This document shows, piece after piece, positions 44,253 to 53,659 of a stretch of DNA of 64,000 nt. The DNA comes from Leptospiraceae bacterium (GTDB lineage: Bacteria; Spirochaetota; Leptospiria; Leptospirales; Leptospiraceae), in the NCBI GenBank assembly GCA_024233835.1, contig JACKPC010000001.1, forward strand, positions 434,001 through 498,000, written 5' to 3'. The notes below the pieces were generated by a model that had not been told where the DNA came from, did not search any database, and saw only the letters and a program-made list of their open reading frames with translations. The position numbers and the translations under genes are program-made. Every line of letters begins with the position of its first letter. Position 1 is the first letter of the stretch.

Positions 44253-45206
44253 CTACAGATTCTCAGCTATTTTATGCAAGAAAGGCACCATACCATCAAG
44301 TTTTTCCGGCAACTCATATTCTAATAAATCACCCGCCTGTACGATATCACCCGATTCGAGTGAATTAGCTATTTCACGAATAGTCGAGTTCAAATTTTCA
44401 ATCATTCCTTCAAAAGCAGACTCATCCAGTTGTAACTGCGAAAAATTTATATCAGGACTTGCTTTTAATGAAATCAGACCTGTAACAAGGGAATGCATCT
44501 TTCCTGTGCAATGTTGCAGCAATTCAGCCGCCACTGCATCTTTACCGGATTGATAATTTTCATTTACGCGGATAAACTCACTTTTTAAAACTTCCATATT
44601 CGAAGCATAAGCTGAGACCAAATTCTTTACAGTCAACCTGTCCAGGCCGAGAGGAATCAGACGATTAAACAAATCAATGGTGAATACTTTTAAATTCCTT
44701 AAATTATCCAGGTATTCTTCAATCCCCTTCAGGCTATCAATCTCCTCCGATGAAAGTTCTCCAAGGCGATTTAATATCTGCTGAAGACTGGGTCCTCCAG
44801 TAACAGGAAAGACAAGACTGTAATCCAAACGCAAAATCGATGCGGCAGAAGCCAGTATTTCCGACATCCACCTTGTTCCCTCTTGCAAGTCCCGACTTTC
44901 TTTTTCGGTTAAGGAATCTCTTCCGAATAAAGTAGTTCCAACTGTATCCAGATACCTGTCTAATTCTATAATACTGGATTGAAGAATATCAATTTCTTTA
45001 CCTGAATAAAAGTCTATTCTAACTTCACTATCTACACTAATGTCTTCCAATTCAGCTCGAAAGGTTTCCTTTCCATCCAGCAAACAGTTCACAACATACT
45101 GACCCTGTGACTCTATCCAACGGCTCACCTGATCAAATACCTGCGCTAAATTTTTCTCTTCCCCTAAAGAAGAATCAACTTTTTGTTCGTTAATGTAAAG
45201 ATTCAT
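44253..45206 (-). CDS. Uncharacterised protein downstream of fliD
   Basis: 317 residues from ATG 45206, with AGGTGAG upstream; a GTG at 45215 is possible. No domain recognised. It is mostly helical and acidic and is the next gene after fliD (50 bases), so it may be a flagellar filament chaperone or cap partner. The HD gene begins immediately after it. Confidence 0.6.
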   Translation of the reverse strand: MNLYINEQKVDSSLGEEKNLAQVFDQVSRWIESQGQYVVNCLLDGKETFRAELEDISVDSEVRIDFYSGKEIDILQSSIIELDRYLDTVGTTLFGRDSLTEKESRDLQEGTRWMSEILASAASILRLDYSLVFPVTGGPSLQQILNRLGELSSEEIDSLKGIEEYLDNLRNLKVFTIDLFNRLIPLGLDRLTVKNLVSAYASNMEVLKSEFIRVNENYQSGKDAVAAELLQHCTGKMHSLVTGLISLKASPDINFSQLQLDESAFEGMIENLNSTIREIANSLESGDIVQAGDLLEYELPEKLDGMVPFLHKIAENL

Positions 45207-45256
45207 AATACTCACCTACTCCAACTATCGTCAGATATTTTAAATCTAATGATATT

Positions 45257-47188
45257 TTATTTCTGATCCCCGAATACATGGCGATAGTTATTACGTAGAT
45301 AGGTACCTGTAGCTTTATGCCTTCCTACTCCCTGTTCCATGTATTGAAACTTCATCTTCAATCTTTTTTCATAGCTAACCAGGTGAGACTGATAATCCTT
45401 AATTCGCTTATCATTCTCTCTCATATTTTCTTCCAAAAGGGAAATCTTGGAGGAAACAATTCCTGATTTAAACGATGTATAAGGCTTTAATAAGGTAAGA
45501 GTTTTAATTCCCACTCCATCATCATGCCTGTTATCAGAGTTATTATCAGAAGCAAAAAGTTCTTTTACGGAATCCGGGTTATCACTTAAAGCTACATTGA
45601 GCACTTCCTCATTAATAACCAGAAGACCTTCCTGTATATTTTTCCAACTACTTCCTAACTCCCCGGTAGAAATTCCAATGTCAGATAATACTTTATACCT
45701 CGGCTCCGTAGAAGACGGGTAAGAAGCACCAACGGTTGTTTTTAAACCGGCAATTAATTGCAAAACCGCATTGTCTCCGGCCAGAAGACCTGATTTATTT
45801 TTAATATTCCAGTAGTCCTCAGAAATATCCACGCGGTTATCATCCACATTATTTTTCAAATCTACCGAACCGGATTTATTACTGATAGTTATGTCTTTAG
45901 AGAACTTTAGAAGTTCATTATACGACACCACCCACTCTTTAACCATCATCATCCCCTTACTGGTATCCACATCGATTTTCATCTCAACAGGTTCCTTCGT
46001 TGTCTTCAGGATATTTAAAGTTACTCCCTCAATAGCATCACGTATGTCATCATTCCTGTCACGGGTTACTTCAATTCCATCTACTTTAAATTTGGCATTC
46101 TGTGCGGGGACTATAGTTGTAGCCGGGGCAGCACCTGTTATCTCACCCGGAATTACATAGTTCACAATACCATAAGTAATATCTGTTTCTCCGGGATTGG
46201 AAAAAATGAAACCTGTAATTTTTTTATCCCTGGCAAAATTAGCAACCTGTAATACATACTTATTACCTTCCCGAACCAAATTCTCGAATCTGGTTTTCTC
46301 CTCTTCTCCATCCTTATACCTGACTCCCACTCCAAGATATTCAGGGAGAGACTCTGAACCGGAAAGAATCATAAATTCTAATTTAGAGTATTTTTTTGGT
46401 TTAAACTCCGGGACAGGAAAAATATAGGCAGTTCCCGGCTTTAGGCTGACACCTCCTTCTGCAGAACTCGGAGCACCTGCTTCTCCCTTATTCCCGGTAA
46501 AACGCTCACTTCGAAATGGAGTGCCTTCTGTTGAAGAAATACTTACCATACTCGAACTCGGTGGAGGTTCCGGAACATTTCCTCCAACCAGACCGGCTGC
46601 CTGTAAAATTCCGGAAGGATCTAAAAATTTTAATTTAGCATCTTCCCCATATTGTCTGGCGTGTAAAGAAATAACCAGATTATCCTTGTCTACCCTCGTA
46701 ACAGAAGCATCTACAACGATTTTTGCATGGCGATTTATTTTTTCTTTTAGCTCGTAAATATCTCCACCTTCAAAGTTAATATCTACTCTTTCATCCTTGG
46801 ATAAAATCGTAAAAGCACCACCCGGAAGTTTTGTTTCCATGCTTATTTTCTTACCGGCTACTTTATTACGAGTTGCTAATTGCATGATTTCAATTTTTTG
46901 ATTTCCCGCTTTAGCCGAGCGACTGGCTTCACCGGAAATAACGCCTTCTTCGGAAGAAGAAATCTTTTTTGAAGAAAAGGGTGCTGTAAAGGATATTAAT
47001 GCTTTTGTTTTTTGCTGGTATGTAGTAGTAAGTTTTTTTAATTCCTTCCAGGCCTGTATCTGAACCTGGCTATAATTATTCTCTTTTTCCCACCTTTTAA
47101 TCGGTCTGGATTCGAGGTCTACAAGCTGACGAACAATATCGTTGGTGTTATGGCCTGAACTCAGGCCGGGTAATGTAAATGCTGGCAT
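45257..47188 (-). CDS. fliD: Flagellar hook-associated protein 2 (filament cap)
   Basis: 643 residues. The N-terminus has FTLPGLSSGHNTNDIVRQLV and ALISFTAPFSSKKISSSEEG, typical of FliD; the C-terminal part has ELFASDNNSDN and GIGIKTLT-type FliD motifs. It caps the growing filament and helps flagellin polymerise. The middle is longer than in enterics. Confidence 0.9.
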   Translation of the reverse strand: MPAFTLPGLSSGHNTNDIVRQLVDLESRPIKRWEKENNYSQVQIQAWKELKKLTTTYQQKTKALISFTAPFSSKKISSSEEGVISGEASRSAKAGNQKIEIMQLATRNKVAGKKISMETKLPGGAFTILSKDERVDINFEGGDIYELKEKINRHAKIVVDASVTRVDKDNLVISLHARQYGEDAKLKFLDPSGILQAAGLVGGNVPEPPPSSSMVSISSTEGTPFRSERFTGNKGEAGAPSSAEGGVSLKPGTAYIFPVPEFKPKKYSKLEFMILSGSESLPEYLGVGVRYKDGEEEKTRFENLVREGNKYVLQVANFARDKKITGFIFSNPGETDITYGIVNYVIPGEITGAAPATTIVPAQNAKFKVDGIEVTRDRNDDIRDAIEGVTLNILKTTKEPVEMKIDVDTSKGMMMVKEWVVSYNELLKFSKDITISNKSGSVDLKNNVDDNRVDISEDYWNIKNKSGLLAGDNAVLQLIAGLKTTVGASYPSSTEPRYKVLSDIGISTGELGSSWKNIQEGLLVINEEVLNVALSDNPDSVKELFASDNNSDNRHDDGVGIKTLTLLKPYTSFKSGIVSSKISLLEENMRENDKRIKDYQSHLVSYEKRLKMKFQYMEQGVGRHKATGTYLRNNYRHVFGDQK

Positions 47189-47309
47189 ATTCTATCTCTG
47201 TTTTTATTATCTTTATTTCTTCGGTCAGGCTATAGTAAAAGCGAAAAAAGCCGGACTTTAAAAGCGGATTAATTATTTGACTACCTAAAATGGCTTTTTA
47301 GAAAATGAT

Positions 47310-48044
47310 TCAGAGATAAATTCCAAATCCGAGCTGGAGAATTTGATCATCAATGGGTTCTGATTCTTCCCGACCCCTTTTTAAAACTACATGCTGCTTC
47401 TCCCCTTCTAAAAACAAATGTACAGAGCTAAAATTTATGCGCAGACCGAGCCGAGCAAAAGCTTTCCCTCCAATACAGTCAACTCCGCAGCTTCCAAATC
47501 CAATTCCGAGGTTCAGGTAAGGATCCAGAGTCTTTTTAGGTCTAAAATGAAGGCTGAGAGCGTGATCTATAAAGGGAACCGAGGCACCGAAAGCTTCGTT
47601 CGACTGAGAACCGGCTGACATTAATACCAGTGGAAAAAGATAGGCCCCCAAAGAAGAATACGTGGAAGAACCCGGAGAATTAGAAAGAAGGAGGATGGGA
47701 AGGAACTGAGAAACAGGATTTACTTTGGGTTTAAATTTATAAGTATCTCCGGAAATTCCAAAAATATAACCTACATAAGAAGGAAGGAATTCTCCATAAA
47801 ACCGATAATGGTAACTCTCTCCCCGAACCTCTTCATTCGAAAAAGAACCCGAAAGGAATGAAAAAAAAGTAGAGTTATCCGATCTAAGCTTTGTTTTCGC
47901 CCCACCCTTTCCCAGAATCATCTGGATAGACCAGTTTGTAGAACCTGTCGGTAAAGGTGTATCAACCGGCTTTTCTGCAAATAAGGGGAAAATAAAATAT
48001 AAACTAAGAACTACCAGGGAAAAGGTTTTAATCAGTATTTTCAT
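47310..48044 (-). CDS. Predicted outer-membrane or periplasmic protein
   Basis: 244 residues with signal MKILIKTFSLVVLSLYFIFP and cleavage near AEKP. Repeated beta-type segments end in FGIYL, suggesting an outer-membrane beta barrel. No family recognised. It overlaps the upstream cupin gene by 17 bases. Confidence 0.6.
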   Translation of the reverse strand: MKILIKTFSLVVLSLYFIFPLFAEKPVDTPLPTGSTNWSIQMILGKGGAKTKLRSDNSTFFSFLSGSFSNEEVRGESYHYRFYGEFLPSYVGYIFGISGDTYKFKPKVNPVSQFLPILLLSNSPGSSTYSSLGAYLFPLVLMSAGSQSNEAFGASVPFIDHALSLHFRPKKTLDPYLNLGIGFGSCGVDCIGGKAFARLGLRINFSSVHLFLEGEKQHVVLKRGREESEPIDDQILQLGFGIYL

Positions 48045-48516
48045 ATCTTACCTTCTCTTCTAATCGGAAAAGATAAGCTTCTGCTTCAACACTTCCTTCC
48101 TCCGGGGCCCAGGTGGCAAATTCTTTATCTACAGTTGGATCGTACGGCCCGGTCTTTCCTTCAAAACAAATGGCTTCTTCCGAAAGGCAGACCAGAGAGT
48201 GCCAGATTCCGGGCCCAATATCAATCCCATAATTCGGACCCCCTGAAGAAAGCATTTCCTGCCTTTCAATTTCTCCCTCTTCATTAAATAAGAGAAACGC
48301 AATTTCCCCCTTTAGAATTAAAAATGTTTCTGCTTTAGGGGGGATACTGTGCCTGTGAGGCCTCACGTAAGTACCTTTCAGGAGAACATTTAAAAACCTC
48401 TGGTAATTCTCAGATAATTCATGAAAATTATGATTCATTCTCTTTCTTTGAGAAAGATGTGCTTTATCCAGGGTTTTAGAAATGAGGTGATGGGAGATTA
48501 ATTCGACCTTACTCAA
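48028..48516 (-). CDS. WbuC-like cupin-fold metalloprotein
   Basis: 162 residues. VRPHRHSIPPKAETFLILKGE matches the cupin motif of WbuC, a family often found in polysaccharide gene clusters, and GPGIWHSLV gives the second His motif. Function of WbuC is unknown. Start just after the BFD gene. Confidence 0.78.
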   Translation of the reverse strand: MSKVELISHHLISKTLDKAHLSQRKRMNHNFHELSENYQRFLNVLLKGTYVRPHRHSIPPKAETFLILKGEIAFLLFNEEGEIERQEMLSSGGPNYGIDIGPGIWHSLVCLSEEAICFEGKTGPYDPTVDKEFATWAPEEGSVEAEAYLFRLEEKVRYENTD

Positions 48517-48521
48517 GTTTT

Positions 48522-48683
48522 TTATAAATGCTTCTGACAGAAGTGGTTAAAATCATCTTTACAGGCTGTACAAATCCTGGAAATTTCTAACTCTTCGGCA
48601 ATAGCCTGTGCGGAACAGCCTTTTTGCCTTGCCATCTCTACGACCTTCTCAAATTTCACATTAGAACAATGACATTTATCCAT
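48522..48683 (-). CDS. Bacterioferritin-associated ferredoxin-like [2Fe-2S] protein
   Basis: 53 residues from ATG 48683 (CAGGAG upstream); a longer frame adds 18 residues without a ribosome site. Cys ligands in CHCSNVKFEKVVEMARQKGC and ICTACKDDF fit the BFD-like four-Cys fold, which binds [2Fe-2S]. No bacterioferritin is adjacent. Confidence 0.72.
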   Translation of the reverse strand: MDKCHCSNVKFEKVVEMARQKGCSAQAIAEELEISRICTACKDDFNHFCQKHL

Positions 48684-48782
48684 AGAAAAACTCCTGTAGT
48701 TTTTCTTACTGATATTGAGACTGATTCTTAATGTCAATTATATTTTATAGTAAATAGGGAACCTTTTTACGATTTTTTTTAA

Positions 48783-49118
48783 TCAATCGAAGGAATTAAT
48801 TGCCTCTTCTTCTGAATCAAAAATTTCCAGGTGAGCATCCATTCCGGTCATCTTAAAGACTTTTGCAACAGAACCTACTGTATTCACGACTTTCAGTCCT
48901 CCCTGGTATTTTTTAAGTTTATACATCACCGTAACCAGGGTACCTATGCCAGATGAATCCATAAAAGGCACTTTTGCAAGATTCAAAATTATTTGATACT
49001 TACCATCTCGTATCATTCCATCAAGCACGTCTTTGATATCTTTGGCATTATAGAGATCCACCTCGCCAACAATATCAATAACCGGGATAGATTTATTTTC
49101 TCTTTGTATAATTTCCAT
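48783..49118 (-). CDS. STAS-domain anti-sigma-factor antagonist
   Basis: 111 residues of a single STAS domain with VGEVDLYNAKDIKDVL and the acceptor loop VPFMDSSGIGTLV (Ser near 58). It is not beside its kinase or phosphatase, but the SpoIIE genes at 1.4 and 20.2 kb are candidates. Confidence 0.88.
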   Translation of the reverse strand: MEIIQRENKSIPVIDIVGEVDLYNAKDIKDVLDGMIRDGKYQIILNLAKVPFMDSSGIGTLVTVMYKLKKYQGGLKVVNTVGSVAKVFKMTGMDAHLEIFDSEEEAINSFD

Positions 49119-49271
49119 AATGACTCCGCGATAATTCTATCTACAAGCAATGCCAAAAGTAAAGTAGTTTTGATTATCATCGGAGAAAATGATCTAACAT
49201 CAAGAAAAAATAGGAATATTAAAAAAAAAAGGAAGACCTACCCGTCTTCCTCTTCTAAAATTTCCATAGGT

Positions 49272-49616
49272 CTAAATTGCGCTACTTCCTTTTTCTCCGG
49301 TCCTTATACGTATTACCTCTTCCAGAGGCAGTATGAATATTTTTCCATCTCCTATTTTCCCTCCTCCTGTCTTGGCAGATTTAAGGATGGCATCTATAGT
49401 CGGTTTTACAAAGTCATCATTTACAGCAATCTCAAGCCTGACCTTACGAATCAGATTCACCTGGTATTCATGCCCTCTGTAAACTTCCGTTTTTCCCTTT
49501 TGTTGTCCATACCCTTGAACATCACTCACTGTCAATCTTGACACATCATGCTTGGATAACTCCGCTTTCACTTCTTCCAACTTATGAGGCTGGATGATTG
49601 CTACGATTAACTTCAT
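49272..49616 (-). CDS. glnB: Nitrogen regulatory protein PII
   Basis: 114 residues. The T-loop has RGHEYQVNLIRKV with the tyrosine at the usual uridylylation position, and GDGKIFILPLEEVIRIRTG is the C-terminal PII signature. It senses 2-oxoglutarate and ATP and regulates nitrogen assimilation. No amtB is adjacent. GlnB and GlnK cannot be separated here. Confidence 0.92.
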   Translation of the reverse strand: MKLIVAIIQPHKLEEVKAELSKHDVSRLTVSDVQGYGQQKGKTEVYRGHEYQVNLIRKVRLEIAVNDDFVKPTIDAILKSAKTGGGKIGDGKIFILPLEEVIRIRTGEKGSSAI

Positions 49617-49836
49617 AGATTCTCCTTTTATAATAAATAATTACCCGGGTTTTTTCAGCATACCATGCAATATAGGTACCTTTTACTTCTTTTTATGAAG
49701 TTATAAAAAAAAAATAAAACATTACCCGGTAATGAGACAATAATCAGAAATAAAATTAAAAAGTTTAGGAACAGGTTTACAAAGGAGTTCTTATTTTTCC
49801 CATTAATAAAACAGTATGCTTAAATTTTAAACAAGT
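49617..49836. other. AT-rich spacer between PII and the nitrilase-like gene
   Basis: 220 bp with no recognised gene. A palindrome-like ACCCGG/CCGGGT unit appears at about 49645 and 49724. It should hold the glnB promoter. Confidence 0.35.
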
Positions 49837-50973
49837 CTAAAACCATACATTTAATAAGCCCGGTTGATTATCCGAAAGAAGTACATCGATTTTTCCACGC
49901 TCAGTAATAATATTTCCAATTCCCTGCAATTCGGTATTCAGAAATTTTCCCTTTAAAAAAACCTGCATCCCAATAGAATTTTTCCTGTTATTTAAATTAC
50001 TAAATAAGGACTTATACAACCATTTCCTATCCTGGTCCGATTTACCCAATATTTCAGGAAGCTTTACTTTTTCGAGATTTTGCGATTCTTCATTTACCGT
50101 GAAACTTTCTTCAGGTATCACCGAAAAGGAAAGCAGAGCTGAAGGAGAGAGAAAAACATCGGTTTTGTCGGAAGCAGTTTCCATGTAGTTTGCAGCTACC
50201 AAACTATCCAGAGAAAGTAAAACCTGATATCTTTTCCCGGAAATGGTAAAAAAAGACTGTTCTTTCTTATCTCCGCGAATCATAAGTTGGGATTCAAGCT
50301 TATCCAGATTCATTTTCTTACTTAGAATTATAATTTTACCATCCGGGAAAAATGCGTAACTTTTATTGTAGAAGCTATAAGAATCCTTGACCAATTTCCC
50401 CTTCTCCATCTCCAAAATAGAACCTGCAACAATAGGCACATCATAGTATTTCGAAAGACTACGAAATGTGTCTCGGTATACTTTTTTCATCTTCCTCTGC
50501 TTTATACTCATCAAGGATTTATAGACATCAGTGGAAAATTGGAAATAAGAAGGGATAAAAAGGTGAAGATTGGATATCATCATCCTTTTTATTACAACAT
50601 CAAACCTATCTGAAAGAATTACTTCTTTCCTTTCATCTAACAAAAACAGTGGTGTACCAATATGTTCCGGAAACATAACAAGGGTACCTGTTTTTAGAAG
50701 TCCCTTTTCTTTGGCTGATTCAAGGTAAGATTCAATAAATTGATAAAATCTTTCCGCATTGGAATAATCAACCGCCTGGATATAAGCCTGAATTCCAAGG
50801 AGATTACCCTGGTTTCTATCTTTTCCAATACTGCTGATAATAAGGGGGGGAGTTTCTTTTCTAATTTTCAAATACTCACTTTGACTGAGGCCCGGATGGT
50901 AGATTAGCCAGGCAAAGCCAAATGCTAAAATACTGAAAAGAACATAGCTAAACTGGCGGAAAAAAAAATTCAT
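49837..50973 (-). CDS. Membrane-anchored nitrilase-like protein lacking the catalytic cysteine
   Basis: 378 residues: an N-terminal helix (about 8-26), then a nitrilase-superfamily domain with Glu in VMFPEHIGTP (about 101), Lys in LSKKMNLDKL (about 220) and VLLSLDSLV where the family normally has Cys; the residue is Ser254 (codon 50212-50214). A YxETASDKTDVFLSPSA end follows. Loss of the nucleophile suggests a non-catalytic role. It overlaps the NUDIX gene by 4 bases. Confidence 0.7.
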   Translation of the reverse strand: MNFFFRQFSYVLFSILAFGFAWLIYHPGLSQSEYLKIRKETPPLIISSIGKDRNQGNLLGIQAYIQAVDYSNAERFYQFIESYLESAKEKGLLKTGTLVMFPEHIGTPLFLLDERKEVILSDRFDVVIKRMMISNLHLFIPSYFQFSTDVYKSLMSIKQRKMKKVYRDTFRSLSKYYDVPIVAGSILEMEKGKLVKDSYSFYNKSYAFFPDGKIIILSKKMNLDKLESQLMIRGDKKEQSFFTISGKRYQVLLSLDSLVAANYMETASDKTDVFLSPSALLSFSVIPEESFTVNEESQNLEKVKLPEILGKSDQDRKWLYKSLFSNLNNRKNSIGMQVFLKGKFLNTELQGIGNIITERGKIDVLLSDNQPGLLNVWF

Positions 50974-51410
50974 AAAATTCCCCTAAAAGCCGGATTTTGC
51001 AGATAAGAACTTACTGCAAATAATAAATGCTTCTTAAATAAGGGTTCCGGATTATAGGTCTCCCTATCTACCCATTCCATATAATCATGTTCATTGGAAA
51101 GCTGTATATCTCCTCCCAAAAACTTCCCTTCATAAGCCACAATAAGACAGGGGTATTTTCCCTCTACTACCCGATGCCTCGCAAAAAAAATGGGCTGTGG
51201 CTCAATATCATATTGAATATTTTCTCCCAATTCTTCTCTTAACTCTCGTTTCAGACCTTCTAACCAATCTCCAAAAAACTCGGGTTCATTGATTCTTCCC
51301 CCCGGAAGGTCTCCATGTCCGGATTTTCTATCTCGCAGGATGAGAATTGAGTTTTGATTTCTTAAAAAAAGTTTTTGTGTAATTTGGAAGAAGCCGTGCG
51401 TCTCATTCAT
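50970..51410 (-). CDS. NUDIX hydrolase
   Basis: 146 residues. GGRINEPEFFGDWLEGLKRE and REELGENI form a Nudix box with a slightly enlarged first loop. The catalytic Glu pair (REELGE) is intact. Substrate is an unknown nucleoside diphosphate derivative. It precedes and overlaps the nitrilase-like gene. Confidence 0.82.
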   Translation of the reverse strand: MNETHGFFQITQKLFLRNQNSILILRDRKSGHGDLPGGRINEPEFFGDWLEGLKRELREELGENIQYDIEPQPIFFARHRVVEGKYPCLIVAYEGKFLGGDIQLSNEHDYMEWVDRETYNPEPLFKKHLLFAVSSYLQNPAFRGIL

Positions 51411-51547
51411 GAAAGGTTCCTATAAATTCTTCCATAGTTTTAAAAAACCCATCATCGTAAAGATATTTCTAAAAGCCTTTTCCTGTTTCCATAAAGAATT
51501 AAGGACAGATTCAACCCTTCTCCAGGAAAAACCGATAATTGAGCAAT

Positions 51548-52678
51548 ATGAAGGTCGCAGTCGTACATGATTGGTTAACCGGAATGCGAGGAGGAGAGCT
51601 AGTTCTTGACTCTATTTTAAAAATTTATCCGGAAGCTGAAATTTTTACCCTGATTTACAACAAAGGGAAATTAAATGAAAGGATTGAAAATCGTACGATT
51701 CATACTGCTTTTACAGATAGACTTCCTTTTAAGTCAAAAAAATATAGATCCTATCTTCCTTTATTTCCAACGGCAATAGAAAGTCTGGATCTAAGGGGCT
51801 TTGATCTTGTCATTTCCTCCTCTCATTGTGTAGCCAAAGGAATTATCCCGGAAACCGGTTCAATTCATATTTCCTATATCCACAGTCCAATGCGATATAT
51901 CTGGGATCTATTTTATGACTACTTCCCCCGCAAAAAGGGCTTAAAAGCTTTCATAATTCAATTTATTTCTAATTATCTCAGAACCTGGGATATAGCCTCT
52001 TCTCAGAGAGTAGATCTGTTTGTAAGCAATTCAAGCTTTATCTCCGAAAGAATTCGTCGTTTTTATAACCGGAAATCTGTAGTTGTATTTCCTCCCTGTC
52101 TGCCGGGAGGATTCAGTGCAGAACAGGCGACTAAATCAGATTATTACCTTGTGGTTTCTGCCTTTGCTCCTTATAAGCGAATTGATCTGGCAATAGAAGC
52201 TTTTAAAAAAAGTGGTAAAAAGCTGATCATCATCGGAAGTGGACAGGATGAAAAAAAGTTAAGAAAAAACTCATCATCTAATATAACTTTTTTATCTCAT
52301 TTACCGAGAGAGAAAGTATTGGAGTACTATAAAAATGCTAAGGCATTTATTTTTCCGGGTGTAGAAGATTTTGGAATTGCACCCGTAGAGGCCCAGGCTT
52401 ATTGTACACCGGTTATTGCTTATGGAAAAGGCGGTGCTCTTGAAACCGTTATAGATGGAAAGACAGGGGTATTTTTTTATGAGCAGAATCCGGAAGCAAT
52501 AAATAAAGCAATTGAAAAATCAGATGGTATTTCCTATAAAAAGGAAGACTTCCAAAAGAGTATCGACCGCTTTACGGAAGAAAAATTCATAAACGATTTT
52601 AAATTTCAGGTCGATAGACTGTTAAGAGGGAAAAAGTTCCGGGAAAGTAAGAGTGATACTTCTGCACAGATTAAATAA
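51548..52678 (+). CDS. Glycosyltransferase family 4 protein
   Basis: 376 residues from ATG 51548; an upstream TTG would add 3 residues. The GT-B fold is shown by VHDWLTGMRGGE (N-domain) and VEDFGIAPVEAQAY (the E-x7-E donor site), typical of GT4 mannosyl/glucosyltransferases. It probably builds surface polysaccharide or LPS. Its end overlaps flbD by 26 bases. Confidence 0.85.
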   Translation: MKVAVVHDWLTGMRGGELVLDSILKIYPEAEIFTLIYNKGKLNERIENRTIHTAFTDRLPFKSKKYRSYLPLFPTAIESLDLRGFDLVISSSHCVAKGIIPETGSIHISYIHSPMRYIWDLFYDYFPRKKGLKAFIIQFISNYLRTWDIASSQRVDLFVSNSSFISERIRRFYNRKSVVVFPPCLPGGFSAEQATKSDYYLVVSAFAPYKRIDLAIEAFKKSGKKLIIIGSGQDEKKLRKNSSSNITFLSHLPREKVLEYYKNAKAFIFPGVEDFGIAPVEAQAYCTPVIAYGKGGALETVIDGKTGVFFYEQNPEAINKAIEKSDGISYKKEDFQKSIDRFTEEKFINDFKFQVDRLLRGKKFRESKSDTSAQIK

Positions 52679-52871
52679 AACTGAAATGTATTTAAACGCA
52701 AATCATATAGAATCTATAGAAAGTACGCCGGATACAACTCTGACTTTAAGTAATGATAAAAAGTTGATCGTAAGAGAAAGTGCTCAGGAAGTTCTGGATA
52801 AAATTATTGAATACCAGAAAAAGGTATTTCATCTACCTTCTATTATAAATAAAGAGGAGACCGAACTGTAA
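52653..52871 (+). CDS. flbD: Flagellar protein FlbD
   Basis: 72 residues from GTG 52653, inside the end of the glycosyltransferase gene. MILLHRLNKTEMYLNANHIE is the FlbD signature. FlbD precedes motA in spirochaetes and affects flagellar function. The motA start follows after one base. Confidence 0.9.
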   Translation: MILLHRLNKTEMYLNANHIESIESTPDTTLTLSNDKKLIVRESAQEVLDKIIEYQKKVFHLPSIINKEETEL

Positions 52872-52872
52872 T

Positions 52873-53652
52873 ATGGATATAGCCTCAATAATCGGTTTAG
52901 GTGTTGGGATTACAGTTATTGTATTTGGTGTGATTTCGGCTGGTTTAGGATTCGGTGACATTATAGATCCCGGTTCGATACTCATTACCTTCGGAGGATC
53001 TATCAGTGCTACCGTAATGGCAAACCGTATGGTCTCCACTACTTCTTTAATGAAGGTAACCCGAAAAGTTTTTTATGAAGATTCATTTGATATTCCCAAC
53101 CTCATCACGACTCTGGTTTCTTTCTCGGAAAAAGCGAGAAGGGAAGGTCTTTTAGCCCTTGAAGACGATGTAAATGAATTACAGGATGAATTTTTAAAAA
53201 AAGGAATTCAGCTTGTCGTCGACGGTACTGACCCCGAACTGGTTCGTTCCATCATGGAAACAGAAATGAACAATATGGCCCAGAGACATGCTTCCGGTAG
53301 GGACTGGTGGGATACTCTATCCAGCCTTTCTCCGGCTTTCGGGATGCTTGGAACCCTTATCGGTCTTATCGCGATGCTCCAAAACCTCGGTAACGGGGAT
53401 GCATCTGCTATCGGTCAGGGTATGGCGATAGCCCTTATTACCACTTTTTACGGATCCTTTCTGGCCAACATGATAGCAATTCCCATTGTAAAAAAGCTCA
53501 TGAAACGGAGTGAAATGGAAATGGCCATGAAACAAATTATGATTGAAGGAACTCTGTCCATCCAATCCGGTGATAACCCCCGTATCGTTAAAGAAAAATT
53601 ATCCAGTTACCTGCCTCCTACCGAAAGGAGTGCCTTAAAAGACGGAGATTAA
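52873..53652 (+). CDS. motA: Flagellar motor stator protein MotA
   Basis: 259 residues, four helices, with the conserved SPAFGMLGTLIGLIAML segment and the cytoplasmic loop between helices 2 and 3. With MotB it forms the ion-conducting stator. Confidence 0.93.
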   Translation: MDIASIIGLGVGITVIVFGVISAGLGFGDIIDPGSILITFGGSISATVMANRMVSTTSLMKVTRKVFYEDSFDIPNLITTLVSFSEKARREGLLALEDDVNELQDEFLKKGIQLVVDGTDPELVRSIMETEMNNMAQRHASGRDWWDTLSSLSPAFGMLGTLIGLIAMLQNLGNGDASAIGQGMAIALITTFYGSFLANMIAIPIVKKLMKRSEMEMAMKQIMIEGTLSIQSGDNPRIVKEKLSSYLPPTERSALKDGD

Positions 53653-53659
53653 TAGCTAA

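Noticed and set aside
46521..46757. Plus-strand frames inside fliD
   Set aside because: Shadow frames opposite a well-supported flagellar gene.
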